A DNA stretch of 47,401 bases, taken from NCBI GenBank assembly GCA_946536145.1, contig CAMNEA010000015.1:1-47401 (forward strand). The letters are read 5' to 3'. Positions 33,500 through 41,936 of the stretch are shown one piece after another (the first letter of the stretch is position 1; the number at the start of each line of letters is the position of its first letter). The DNA is from an uncultured Butyrivibrio sp. GTDB taxonomy: Bacteria > Bacillota > Clostridia > Lachnospirales > Lachnospiraceae. A program made the position numbers and the translations under genes. The notes beneath the pieces are model-generated. The model made no database searches, was not told where the DNA came from, and worked only from the letters and a program-made list of their open reading frames with translations.

Positions 33500-33805
33500 A
33501 CAACTTAATAGTTTAAACCGATGAAGCGGAGATAAAGGCAATAATGCCAGCACAGAGAGCCCGGGTAGGTGGGAGCCGGACGTGAAACAGGTTGTCAAAT
33601 GGACCGCGGAGGGTGCAGTGAAATGCCGCAGATCATGAGGCTTAGTATTCTGCAACGTAAGGCATGCGTCAATTGCCGGGGATATGGAGGTATCCTGCTA
33701 AGAGCACGGATCATACCGTGAATTCAAGGTGGCACCGCGGAGTGCGTCAGACAGACCAATTCGTCCTTGATAGAAATCATTGTATTTCTATCAGGGATTT
33801 TTTTA
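33500..33805 (+). promoter_or_regulatory. T-box leader, Trp-specific
   Basis: A tRNA-sensing riboswitch leader. Stem I shows the GAGAGCCCGGG...GGUGGGAGCCGG region. The specifier loop near its base reads AAATGGACCGC, with codon UGG (33600-33602) followed by a purine. The invariant T-box sequence AAGGTGGCACCGCGG lies at about 33725-33740, where uncharged tRNA acceptor ends pair. A terminator hairpin follows. Low charged tRNA-Trp should favour the antiterminator and read-through into trpD. UGG specificity agrees with the downstream genes. Confidence 0.95.
33763..33805 (+). terminator. T-box-controlled intrinsic terminator
   Basis: TCCTTGATAGAAAT pairs with ATTTCTATCAGGGA around CATTGT, followed by TTTTTTT. 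This is the conditional terminator of the T-box. Confidence 0.93.
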
Positions 33806-33824
33806 TTTCACAGGAGATTTTCTT

Positions 33825-33875
33825 ATGAAACAAAAACGATCCGCTCCCATTGGGCCCACGGATCCAAATTCCTGA
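33825..33875 (+). other. Tiny ORF between T-box and trpD
   Basis: MKQKRSAPIGPTDPNS (16 codons) follows CACAGGAG at good spacing, where trpE would normally start in a T-box trp operon. It contains no Trp codon. It may be a scar left by loss of trpE/trpG or a spacer peptide. Confidence 0.3.
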
Positions 33876-33905
33876 TAGAACCTTAATCAAAAAAGGAGGC
33901 ACAGG

Positions 33906-34925
33906 ATGATAAGAGAAGCAATTGAGAAGATCGTAAACAAAGAGGACCTGACATATGATGAGGCCTACACCGTCATGAATGAAATCATGAGCGGAGAGAG
34001 CTCTGCTACTCAGAACGCAGCTTTTTTGTCAGCTCTTTCGACCAAGAGCGCCAAGGCCGAGACCACTGACGAGATAGCCGGATGTGCTGCGGCAATGAGG
34101 GAGCACGCAACCAGAGTTAATACGGGGATGGAAGTGTTTGAGATAGTCGGAACCGGCGGAGACAAGGCGGGAAGTTTTAACATCTCCACTACTTCGGCGC
34201 TTGTTGCGGCAGCGGGCGGGATGAAAGTGGCCAAGCACGGAAACCGCGCAGCGTCTTCTCTCTGCGGCACGGCAGACTGCCTTGAGGCTCTTGGCGTCAA
34301 CATACAGCAGGATCCGGAGAAATGCAAAGAGCTGCTTGATGAAGTGGGAATGTGCTTCTTCTTTGCACAGAAGTACCACACCTCGATGAAATATGTGGGG
34401 CCTATCAGGAAGGAACTGGGGTTCAGGACGGTATTCAACATCCTTGGACCGCTTACAAATCCCGCAACACCTTCGATGCAGCTTCTTGGGGTATATGATG
34501 AATATCTGGTAGAGCCCCTTGCACAGGTACTTATACAGCTCGGAGTAAAAAGGGGCATGGTTGTCTATGGTATGGACAAGCTCGACGAGATCTCAATGAG
34601 CGCACCGACAAGAGTCTGCGAGATCAAGGACGGATGGTTCAAGAGCTATGTCATAGAGCCTGAGGACTTCGGCTTTACAAAGTGTGCAAAGGATGAACTT
34701 AAAGGCGGATCTCCGCAGGATAATGCCGGGATCACAAGGGATATCCTGAGCGGAGCAAAGGGACCAAAGAGGGATGCGGTTCTTTTGAATGCAGGTGCAT
34801 CACTTTATATAGGAGGAAAGGCATCAAGCTTTGAGGATGGAATCAAACTTGCATCTGAGCTGATCGATTCGGGGGCGGCTATGCAGACGCTTGACAAATT
34901 CATTGAGGTGAGCAACAGAGCCTGA
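33906..34925 (+). CDS. trpD: Anthranilate phosphoribosyltransferase
   Basis: A 339-aa enzyme that joins anthranilate and PRPP in tryptophan synthesis. The PRPP/Mg loop is [19 protein letters not shown] near residue 80; [21 protein letters not shown], with the conserved N-R-A, follows. [29 protein letters not shown] is the anthranilate-binding region. Full length. AAAAGGAGG precedes the ATG. It is first gene after the T-box, because trpE and trpG are missing. Confidence 0.96.
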   Translation: MIREAIEKIVNKEDLTYDEAYTVMNEIMSGESSATQNAAFLSALSTKSAKAETTDEIAGCAAAMREHATRVNTGMEVFEIVGTGGDKAGSFNISTTSALVAAAGGMKVAKHGNRAASSLCGTADCLEALGVNIQQDPEKCKELLDEVGMCFFFAQKYHTSMKYVGPIRKELGFRTVFNILGPLTNPATPSMQLLGVYDEYLVEPLAQVLIQLGVKRGMVVYGMDKLDEISMSAPTRVCEIKDGWFKSYVIEPEDFGFTKCAKDELKGGSPQDNAGITRDILSGAKGPKRDAVLLNAGASLYIGGKASSFEDGIKLASELIDSGAAMQTLDKFIEVSNRA

Positions 34926-34937
34926 GAAGGAGAAAGA

Positions 34938-35726
34938 ATGGATATACTATTGCAGCTGGCTGACCATGCAGGATTAAGAGTACAAGAGGCCAAGAGAATA
35001 AATTCGCTTAAGGAGATAAAAGAAAGGGCGTTCGCTCTTAAAAAGGGAACCTTCGAATTTGAAGAGGCGCTGCGCCGGGATGGTATGTCTTTTATCTGTG
35101 AGTGCAAAAAAGCATCTCCTTCAAAGGGCATTATTGCAGAGGAATTTGATTACCTTGAAATAGCGAAAGAATATGAGGCGGCGGGAGCGGACTGCATTTC
35201 GGTTCTCACTGAGCCAAAGTGGTTTCTTGGAAGCAACAGATACCTTGAGGAAATCGCAAAGGCGGTAAATATCCCGTGTATCCGCAAGGACTTCACAGTT
35301 GATGAGTACATGATCTATGAGGCAAAGCTCCTCGGGGCAAAGGCGGTTCTTCTTATCTGTTCAATCCTTGATGAGGGCAGGTTAAGGGAGTACATAGATA
35401 TATGCGATGAACTTGGGATGAGCGCACTCGTGGAAGCCCATGACGCAAAAGAGATAGAAAAAGCCCTGGAGAGCGGCGCCAGAATAGTCGGAGTAAACAA
35501 CAGGAACCTTCGGGACTTTACGGTTGATACTTCAAACAGCATTAATCTTAGAAAGATGGTTCCCGGGGACGTGATATTTGTCTCCGAGAGCGGGATAAAA
35601 ACTCCGGAGGATGTGGCGCAGCTTCGCAGTTTCGGAGTAAATGCGGTGCTTATCGGAGAGACGCTCATGAGGGCTGAGGATAAGAAGGCGCTGCTGTCAG
35701 AGCTTAGAGGCGCGGCAGGGTGTTGA
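34938..35726 (+). CDS. trpC: Indole-3-glycerol phosphate synthase
   Basis: A 262-aa TIM-barrel enzyme that converts CdRP to indole-3-glycerol phosphate. Visible motifs are FICECKKASPSKGII (catalytic Lys), SVLTEPKWFLGS, PCIRKDFTVDEYMIYEA, VGVNNRNLRDFTVD and VSESGIKTPEDV. All usual catalytic Lys/Glu/Asn positions are present. It starts 12 nt after trpD with GAAGGAG. Confidence 0.96.
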   Translation: MDILLQLADHAGLRVQEAKRINSLKEIKERAFALKKGTFEFEEALRRDGMSFICECKKASPSKGIIAEEFDYLEIAKEYEAAGADCISVLTEPKWFLGSNRYLEEIAKAVNIPCIRKDFTVDEYMIYEAKLLGAKAVLLICSILDEGRLREYIDICDELGMSALVEAHDAKEIEKALESGARIVGVNNRNLRDFTVDTSNSINLRKMVPGDVIFVSESGIKTPEDVAQLRSFGVNAVLIGETLMRAEDKKALLSELRGAAGC

Positions 35727-35750
35727 TGTGATTATTAAAAAGGAGAGCAC

Positions 35751-37538
35751 ATGACAGCGATCAAACTTTGCGGGATGATGTCTGAGTCTGATATCCGAAA
35801 GGCCAATGAGCTGATGCCTGAATACGCAGGCTTTGTCTTTTTTGAAAAGAGCTCAAGAAATCTGTCGCCGGAAAGAGCCCTGGAGCTTAAGGAGAAGCTA
35901 AGCGGCAGCATAAAGGCAGTCGGAGTTTTTGTGGATGCCGATGAGTCTTTTGTAAAAGAGCTGATCGATAATGGAACGATTGACGCGGCGCAGCTTCATG
36001 GCAATGAGGAAGATGATTATATAAGACGACTTAAGGATGCAGGTATTTATGTTATCAAAGCCATAAGGGTCAGGGATGATGAGAGCCTTAAAAAAGCCGA
36101 GACCTCGCCTGCAGACATGATACTGCTCGATGCCGGAATGGGAGGAGGAGAGCGTTTTAACTGGGAGATGCTAAGAGATTTTAAAAGAAAATATTTCCTG
36201 GCAGGAGGACTCGATCCGGAAAATGTGCGTCAGGCTATAGAAAGCCTTCATCCCTATGGGGTTGATGTCAGCAGCGGTATAGAGACCGGTGGAAGAAAGG
36301 ATAGTGGTAAGATGGAAAAATTTGTTGAGAATGTCAGAGGAACAGCTGGTCAGGAGAAGGCCGGAAGGTTTGGAATCCACGGCGGACAGTATATCCCCGA
36401 GACCCTTATGAACGCGGTAATAGAACTTGAGAAAGCTTACAATCACTACAAGAACGATCCCGAGTTTAACAGGGAGCTGTCAGATCTTCTAAATGATTAC
36501 GCGGGAAGGCCGTCAAGACTTTACTATGCTGAGAAGATGACAAAGGACCTCGGCGGGGCAAAGATATACCTTAAGAGGGAGGATTTAAATCATACGGGAT
36601 CCCATAAGATCAACAATGTCCTCGGTCAGGCGCTTCTTGCCAAAAAGATGGGTAAGACAAGGCTCATAGCCGAGACCGGTGCAGGCCAGCACGGAGTTGC
36701 AACGGCGACGGCAGCAGCGCTTCTTGGGATGGAATGCGTGGTCTTTATGGGCAAGGAGGACACTGAGCGCCAGGCACTTAATGTGTACAGGATGAAGCTT
36801 CTTGGCGCTGACGTTATCCCGGTGACTACAGGGACAGCCACACTCAAGGATGCGGTTTCGGAGTGCATGAGAGAGTGGACCAAGAGGATTGATGACACCC
36901 ACTACTGTCTCGGGTCTGTGATGGGGCCACACCCTTTTCCGACTATCGTAAGGGATTTCCAGTCGGTCATATCAAGAGAGATAAAAGAGCAGATACTTGA
37001 AAGGGAAGGAAGACTTCCGAGTGCCGTCATCGCCTGCGTCGGAGGCGGAAGCAATGCGATAGGGAGCTTCTATAATTTCATAGAAGATAAGGAAGTAAGG
37101 CTCATCGGCTGTGAGGCGGCAGGCAGAGGGATCGACACCTTCGAAACCGCAGCCACGGTCAACACCGGTAAACTGGGAATCTTTCACGGTATGAAATCGT
37201 ACTTCTGTCAGGATGAGTACGGTCAGATTGCGCCGGTCTACTCGATTTCAGCGGGGCTTGATTATCCGGGCATAGGGCCTGAGCATGCACATCTCCACGA
37301 CATAGGGAGGGCACAGTATGTGCCGGTGACGGATGATGAGGCAGTCGAGGCTTTTGAGTATCTCTCAAGGACCGAGGGCATCATTCCTGCGATAGAGAGC
37401 GCACATGCAGTTTCCTATGCGATAAAGCTGGCGCCTTCAATGAGCAGTGATGACATTATCGTTGTGACCATCTCCGGAAGGGGAGACAAGGACTGCGCAA
37501 GCATAGCGCGCTACAGAGGAGAGAATATCAATGAGTAA
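35751..37538 (+). CDS. trpFB: Phosphoribosylanthranilate isomerase / tryptophan synthase beta fusion
   Basis: A 595-aa fusion. Residues 1-195 are Trp[13 protein letters not shown] with the catalytic Cys, [47 protein letters not shown]. Residues about 200-595 are Trp[14 protein letters not shown] at its normal N-terminus, PLP lysine in [36 protein letters not shown], and GRGDKD at the end. There is no stop or frameshift at the junction ([15 protein letters not shown]). It catalyses non-consecutive steps (third and fifth). Overlaps trpA by 8 nt. Confidence 0.96.
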   Translation: MTAIKLCGMMSESDIRKANELMPEYAGFVFFEKSSRNLSPERALELKEKLSGSIKAVGVFVDADESFVKELIDNGTIDAAQLHGNEEDDYIRRLKDAGIYVIKAIRVRDDESLKKAETSPADMILLDAGMGGGERFNWEMLRDFKRKYFLAGGLDPENVRQAIESLHPYGVDVSSGIETGGRKDSGKMEKFVENVRGTAGQEKAGRFGIHGGQYIPETLMNAVIELEKAYNHYKNDPEFNRELSDLLNDYAGRPSRLYYAEKMTKDLGGAKIYLKREDLNHTGSHKINNVLGQALLAKKMGKTRLIAETGAGQHGVATATAAALLGMECVVFMGKEDTERQALNVYRMKLLGADVIPVTTGTATLKDAVSECMREWTKRIDDTHYCLGSVMGPHPFPTIVRDFQSVISREIKEQILEREGRLPSAVIACVGGGSNAIGSFYNFIEDKEVRLIGCEAAGRGIDTFETAATVNTGKLGIFHGMKSYFCQDEYGQIAPVYSISAGLDYPGIGPEHAHLHDIGRAQYVPVTDDEAVEAFEYLSRTEGIIPAIESAHAVSYAIKLAPSMSSDDIIVVTISGRGDKDCASIARYRGENINE

Positions 37539-38307
37539 GATTTATAAAGCATTTCTGGATAAAAAGGCATTTATCCCGTTCATTACCTGCGGTGACCCTG
37601 ATCTTGATACAACAAAAGAGATTATAAGGGAGCTTGAAAAAAACGGAGCAGACCTTATTGAGCTTGGCATTCCCTTTTCCGATCCCACTGCGGAAGGACC
37701 GGTGATACAGGGGGCCAATATAAGAGCTCTAAGCAACGGGATAACTACCGATGACATTTTTGAGATGGTAAGAGAGATAAGAGCCGAAGTGACAGTGCCG
37801 ATGGTGTTTATGACCTATGCAAATGTTGTTTTTTCCTACGGCATTGACAGCTTCTTTGCACGATGTGCCAAGGCCGGGATGGATGGAATAATCCTTCCGG
37901 ATGTGCCTTTTGAAGAAAAGACAGAGTTTGAGTGCTACGCTGAAAGACATGGGATTGATTTTGTCTCGATGGTGGCTCCGACATCAGAGGAGAGGATAGA
38001 GCGCATAGCGCAAAATGCAAAAGGATTTATTTATATAGTCTCTTCTCTTGGAGTAACAGGAGAGCGCAGCAGCATAAACAGCAGTGTTAAAGAGCTTGTC
38101 GGGAAAGTTAAGAAAAGCGCAAAGGTTCCCTGTGCCGTTGGTTTTGGTATTTCGACGCCTCAGCAGGCAGCAGAGATGGCGCAGATTGCTGATGGCGCGA
38201 TCGTCGGTTCGGCAATAGTGCGGATAATCGGACAGTACGGAAAAGATGCTCCTTATCATGTCGGTGAATTTGTCAGGAGCATCAAGAGCGCCTATCCGTC
38301 ATTTTGA
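37531..38307 (+). CDS. trpA: Tryptophan synthase alpha subunit
   Basis: A 258-aa TIM barrel that cleaves indole-3-glycerol phosphate to indole for TrpB. The catalytic Glu and Asp lie in [30 protein letters not shown] and [13 protein letters not shown] follow. The start overlaps trpFB by 8 nt, implying coupled synthesis. Its last 16 nt overlap the 3' end of the convergent regulator gene. Confidence 0.96.
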   Translation: MSKIYKAFLDKKAFIPFITCGDPDLDTTKEIIRELEKNGADLIELGIPFSDPTAEGPVIQGANIRALSNGITTDDIFEMVREIRAEVTVPMVFMTYANVVFSYGIDSFFARCAKAGMDGIILPDVPFEEKTEFECYAERHGIDFVSMVAPTSEERIERIAQNAKGFIYIVSSLGVTGERSSINSSVKELVGKVKKSAKVPCAVGFGISTPQQAAEMAQIADGAIVGSAIVRIIGQYGKDAPYHVGEFVRSIKSAYPSF

Positions 38308-39638
38308 CTCTCACAGGATATAAACTCATACAGGAATTCCACATGAAGTGACCTGCTTATGTCTTTTGTGCAGTCTTTGCCGAAACTGTTTGCAACGGAT
38401 ATCATTTCCTGTCTGTCGAATATGGGTATCAAAACCATGATCTGATCTGATTTTATCTGTACTATGACATCGCTGCTTGTGAGTTTTTGGCGCAAAAAAC
38501 CGATAAAGGCATCTGCGAGTTCTGAAATGTTTTCATCGGGATCGTCGCTTGAGAGTAAAAACAGTACTTTGACGGCATTTTTGTGGTATTTTGTGAAGTA
38601 GCGTATTGCGAAACGGTAAATCTGGGCAAAAGCCTCTTTTCCGACGACCATTGCTCCTTCCGTATTGTTTCGTTCCTCAATGATAATATTGATCCTTGAC
38701 ATATCGGTATGGATATCGGTTTCATGATTTGTATCATCTGAAAAGATTTCTTCGTATACCCATGCGCCGTGTTTGCCGTTTTGCTTAACCCTGTACATCG
38801 CCGCATCGGCACATTTAAAGAGGATGTGATAATCCCTTGAGTAATCGGGAACAAGCACTGCGCCTACTGATATCCCAAAGGGCAGATCAAAGTCATCTCC
38901 CATAAGCTGAAGGCATTCACCAATGAGCTGCGCATTCAGTCTGTCTGAGAGAGCCTGGATTGCTGTCCTGGAGCGCAGATTGACAAAAAATGCAAGGAAT
39001 TCATCTCCGCCGATCCTTGATACCAGGTCCTGCGACCTGATATTATGCCTGAGAATGTTGGAGAAGGCGATCAGAACTTTATCGCCCATATCATGCCCGA
39101 AAATATCATTTATAAGTTTAAAATTATCCAGGTCGAGCATCATAAGAGCACCGGTGCTCGTCCTGCACATATCCGCGATCTGTTCTGCTCCGCTGGATTT
39201 ATTAAGAAATCCGGTAAGTTTGTCATAAGAAGCATTTTTTTTAAGCTGCTCTATGGCCTTGTTGCTCTCAATGGTATTGCCGATGCGGCTTAAGAGAATT
39301 TCCTTATCGAGAGGCTTCCTCAAAAAGTCTGAAGCACCATCCTTAAGTCCGCGTCTCTCAGTATCCTTGTCATCATCGCCTGTCAGGAAAAACACCGGGG
39401 TTTTGCTCTTGCCCGTGCTATCTTCCAAAACTCTGAGGGCATGGAACGTCTCAAATCCGTCCATTTGGGGCATGAGAACGTCAAGAAGCACAAGGTCCGG
39501 AGTGTTGTGCTCCATAAACTTCAGAAGATCGGCTCCTGAGCGCAAACAACTGATCCGCAATCCTTCATCTTTCAAGAGATTTTTCGCATATTTAAGTTCT
39601 ATTGGGTCGTCATCGACGACAACTATCCAATAACCCAA
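38292..39638 (-). CDS. REC-GGDEF response regulator (diguanylate cyclase)
   Basis: A 448-aa protein. Receiver domain 1-120: VVVDDDP, phosphoacceptor Asp53 (LVLLDVLMPQMDG), FLTGDDD, RKPLD. GGDEF domain about 135-300: DKLTGFLNK, LDLDNFKLINDIFGHDMGD, SRIGGDEFLAF. An RxxD inhibitory site (RSQD) lies five residues before GGDEF, so product inhibition is expected, unlike the two membrane cyclases in this window. The C-terminal 140 residues are an extra domain I cannot name. The start is TTG at 39638, with GGTGGAGG 6 nt before it; no other start precedes the receiver domain. Confidence 0.9.
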   Translation of the reverse strand: MGYWIVVVDDDPIELKYAKNLLKDEGLRISCLRSGADLLKFMEHNTPDLVLLDVLMPQMDGFETFHALRVLEDSTGKSKTPVFFLTGDDDKDTERRGLKDGASDFLRKPLDKEILLSRIGNTIESNKAIEQLKKNASYDKLTGFLNKSSGAEQIADMCRTSTGALMMLDLDNFKLINDIFGHDMGDKVLIAFSNILRHNIRSQDLVSRIGGDEFLAFFVNLRSRTAIQALSDRLNAQLIGECLQLMGDDFDLPFGISVGAVLVPDYSRDYHILFKCADAAMYRVKQNGKHGAWVYEEIFSDDTNHETDIHTDMSRINIIIEERNNTEGAMVVGKEAFAQIYRFAIRYFTKYHKNAVKVLFLLSSDDPDENISELADAFIGFLRQKLTSSDVIVQIKSDQIMVLIPIFDRQEMISVANSFGKDCTKDISRSLHVEFLYEFISCESQNDG

Positions 39639-39753
39639 CTATTACCTCCACCTTGTCAATTTCCATAAAATGATGTGCGTTATACTCCATATTGATTCTC
39701 TCATACAACAGACTGCGGTTTCAAGTGGATGTTTAACAATGAAACATTAATAT

Positions 39754-39782
39754 TTGATTTAGATCGCGTAAACTACTATCAT
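39754..39782 (+). promoter_or_regulatory. Promoter for the membrane sensor-like gene
   Basis: TTGATT and TATCAT with a 17-nt spacer, 30 nt upstream of the start codon, in the divergent gap with the REC-GGDEF gene. Confidence 0.6.
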
Positions 39783-39812
39783 TAAATTAAATAAAGAAAA
39801 TGGGAGAACGGA

Positions 39813-40532
39813 ATGGTGAAAGCAGTTGATGTTGCCAATTTTTGCATTGCATCTTCGGGACTTACGGTTTCGGTGATAGGGCTTTTATTTGCGCGCCATG
39901 CGAGATTTCTGGAGGATTGGCATAAAAAATATTTCAATGTTACCTTTGCGATAGTCATAGTGTATGTCTTATCTGACCTGATATCACAGCTTTCGTTCGG
40001 ATTCATGGGGGAGTCTTTTGGCGCGGTTTCTGCAACTGCAGTGTTTTTTGAATCCTTTTTTTCCTCGGTGCTGATGCCGCTTCTTAGTGTTATGATCCTG
40101 CATGCCTGCAAGAAAGATTTGAAAAGTCCATTTCTTTTTATAAACATCTGTCTGTGGACAGTATATGTGATCATACTGGTATTCACCCAGTTTACAAACT
40201 CTATTTACTACATCACTTATAACAATGTATATCACAGAGGTCCGCTCTATCCCCTTCTGCTGATACCTCCGGTTTTACTTATGCTGTCCAATCTCATCGG
40301 GCTGTTTGTCTGGAAAAAAGATATTTCTGAGAAGCAGTTCTTTTCAATGCTTTTGTATATCATTATTCCGATGATATCAATGATCATTCAGATGTTTTTC
40401 TACGGACTGCTCCTTATAGTGCTTGGAAGTTCCATATCGGCAATGATCCTGTTTATTTACATAATGAATGAGCAGATTGAAGAAAGGATTGCGCAGGCCA
40501 AAGAAGCGGCAATAAAGACACCTAAGGTATAA
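39813..40532 (+). CDS. Orphan multi-span membrane protein resembling a receptor sensory module
   Basis: A 239-aa protein with about seven hydrophobic spans, separated by short loops (HARFLEDWHKKYFN; HACKKDLKSP; YNNVYHRGP). The last span ends FIYIMNEQIEERIAQAKEAAI, a coiled linker like those joining 7TM sensor modules to HisKA or GGDEF domains in Lachnospiraceae. Here the protein stops instead (TAA 40530). It could be a truncated receptor, or a stand-alone module working with the divergent REC-GGDEF regulator. Start supported by GGGAG and an upstream promoter. Confidence 0.75.
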   Translation: MVKAVDVANFCIASSGLTVSVIGLLFARHARFLEDWHKKYFNVTFAIVIVYVLSDLISQLSFGFMGESFGAVSATAVFFESFFSSVLMPLLSVMILHACKKDLKSPFLFINICLWTVYVIILVFTQFTNSIYYITYNNVYHRGPLYPLLLIPPVLLMLSNLIGLFVWKKDISEKQFFSMLLYIIIPMISMIIQMFFYGLLLIVLGSSISAMILFIYIMNEQIEERIAQAKEAAIKTPKV

Positions 40533-40540
40533 AAAATAAG

Positions 40541-40567
40541 GGGACGGCTTTCGTAAAAAGCCGTCCC
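40541..40567 (-). terminator. Terminator of tRNA-Ser, shared with the convergent gene
   Basis: GGGACGGCTTT/AAAGCCGTCCC stem. On the minus strand it is followed by TTATTTTTT, so it terminates the tRNA; on the plus strand it lies 9 nt after the membrane protein gene. Confidence 0.85.
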
Positions 40568-40578
40568 ACATTAAAGAG

Positions 40579-40665
40579 CGGAGTCGGAGGGATTCGAACC
40601 CTCGTGCCCAAAAAGGACAAACGCATTTCGAGTGCGCCTCATTACGACCACTTTGATACGACTCC
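40579..40665 (-). tRNA. tRNA-Ser (anticodon CGA)
   Basis: An 87-nt cloverleaf on the minus strand: acceptor GGAGTCG/CGACTCC with discriminator G. The anticodon stem GCGCA/TGCGT encloses loop CTCGAAA (anticodon CGA, plus-strand 40628-40630, decoding UCG). A long variable arm TGTCC-TTTTT-GGGCA is typical of serine tRNAs, and the T-arm is GAGGG-TTCGAAT-CCCTC. CCA is not encoded. Confidence 0.96.
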
Positions 40666-40676
40666 AAAGCTTTTTT

Positions 40677-40705
40677 ATTATACTTATTTAATCTTTTCAA
40701 GTCAA
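40677..40705 (-). promoter_or_regulatory. Promoter of tRNA-Ser
   Basis: On the minus strand TTGACT and TATAAT with a 17-nt spacer, ending 12 nt before the tRNA 5' end. Confidence 0.85.
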
Positions 40706-40714
40706 CAGGGTTAC

Positions 40715-40743
40715 TTGGCATAAAGAATTATATTATGTATAAT
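40715..40743 (+). promoter_or_regulatory. Promoter of pfkA
   Basis: TTGGCA and perfect TATAAT with a 17-nt spacer, 77 nt upstream of the pfkA start. Confidence 0.85.
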
Positions 40744-40820
40744 TACTAGTAGTGTGCGTTAATAATGACTATTCAGAGTAAAGACTAGGGATAGAACATA
40801 TTCAAAGGAGGCCTTTTCAC

Positions 40821-41894
40821 ATGATGAGAATTGGTATGTTGACTAGTGGTGGTGACTGTCAGGCTTTGAATGCAGCAATGCGCGGCGTTGTTAAGTGTAT
40901 TGCGCACAGCGGTCAGGAAGTGGAGTTTTACGGATTTAAGAATGGCTACAGAGGCCTTATCTACAGTGATTTCCGTATGCTTACCTCCAAGGATTTTTCG
41001 GGTATTCTTACCAAAGGCGGAACAATCCTTGGCAGTTCAAGAACTCCCTTTAAGACCATAAGAGAGCCCGATGAGAACGGACTTGATAAGGTTGAGGCTA
41101 TGAAGCAGAATTATCATAAGCTCCAGCTTGACTGCCTTGTGGTTCTCGGGGGCAACGGTTCCCAGAAGACTGCCAATCTTTTAAGCGAAGAGGGACTCAA
41201 TATTGTATCTCTTCCCAAGACAATTGACAATGACCTCTGGGGAACAGACATGACCTTTGGTTTCCAGAGTGCTGTAGATGTTGCGACCAACGTTATCGAC
41301 AATATCCACACAACCGCGGATTCTCACGGCCGTGTATTTATTATTGAAGTTATGGGACACAAGGTTGGATGGCTCACCCTCAATGCAGGACTTGCGGGCG
41401 GCGCCGACGTTATCCTTATTCCTGAGATTCCTTACGATATTGGCAGGATCTGTGAAGCGATCGAGGCAAGGGATGAGAGAGGCAGCAGGTTTACCATCAT
41501 TGCTGTCGCTGAGGGTGCAATTTCCAAGAAGGATGCCAAGCTCTCCAAGAAGGAATACAAGGAGAAGATGGCCAATTACAAATATCCTTCGGTATCTTAT
41601 GAGATAGCAGAGGCAATCCAGAAGAAGACCGGACATGAAGTGCGTGTAACCGTTCCCGGCCACATGCAGAGGGGCGGAGCTCCGGATCCCTACGACAGGG
41701 TATTTGCGTCAAGACTTGGGGCAGAGGCCGGACAGCTCATCCTCAATAAGGAATACGGATTTATGGTTGCCTACAAGAACCGCGAGATCGTCAAGGTTCC
41801 GCTTAAAGATATTGCAGGCAAGTTAAAATATGTGTCTCCTGATGCGAGCATCATCAAGGAGGCAAAAATGCTGGGAGTATGCTTTGGGGATTAA
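40821..41894 (+). CDS. pfkA: 6-phosphofructokinase
   Basis: A 357-aa phosphofructokinase phosphorylating fructose-6-P in glycolysis. N-terminal MLTSGGDCQALNAAMRGVV is the nucleotide-binding region. At the phosphoryl-donor positions it has GGNGS (about 110) and PKTIDND (about 132): the Gly suggests ATP use whereas the Lys is seen in PPi-dependent enzymes. That combination is known in the actinobacterial-type ATP-PFK group, so ATP is favoured. VMGHKVGWLTLNAGLAGGAD and PGHMQRGGAPDPYDRVFASRLG complete the site. AAAGGAGG sets the start. Confidence 0.93.
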   Translation: MMRIGMLTSGGDCQALNAAMRGVVKCIAHSGQEVEFYGFKNGYRGLIYSDFRMLTSKDFSGILTKGGTILGSSRTPFKTIREPDENGLDKVEAMKQNYHKLQLDCLVVLGGNGSQKTANLLSEEGLNIVSLPKTIDNDLWGTDMTFGFQSAVDVATNVIDNIHTTADSHGRVFIIEVMGHKVGWLTLNAGLAGGADVILIPEIPYDIGRICEAIEARDERGSRFTIIAVAEGAISKKDAKLSKKEYKEKMANYKYPSVSYEIAEAIQKKTGHEVRVTVPGHMQRGGAPDPYDRVFASRLGAEAGQLILNKEYGFMVAYKNREIVKVPLKDIAGKLKYVSPDASIIKEAKMLGVCFGD

Positions 41895-41936
41895 GCTTAA
41901 TGCCTGGCATGATCATAGTTTTGTTGGAGTTTTTTA

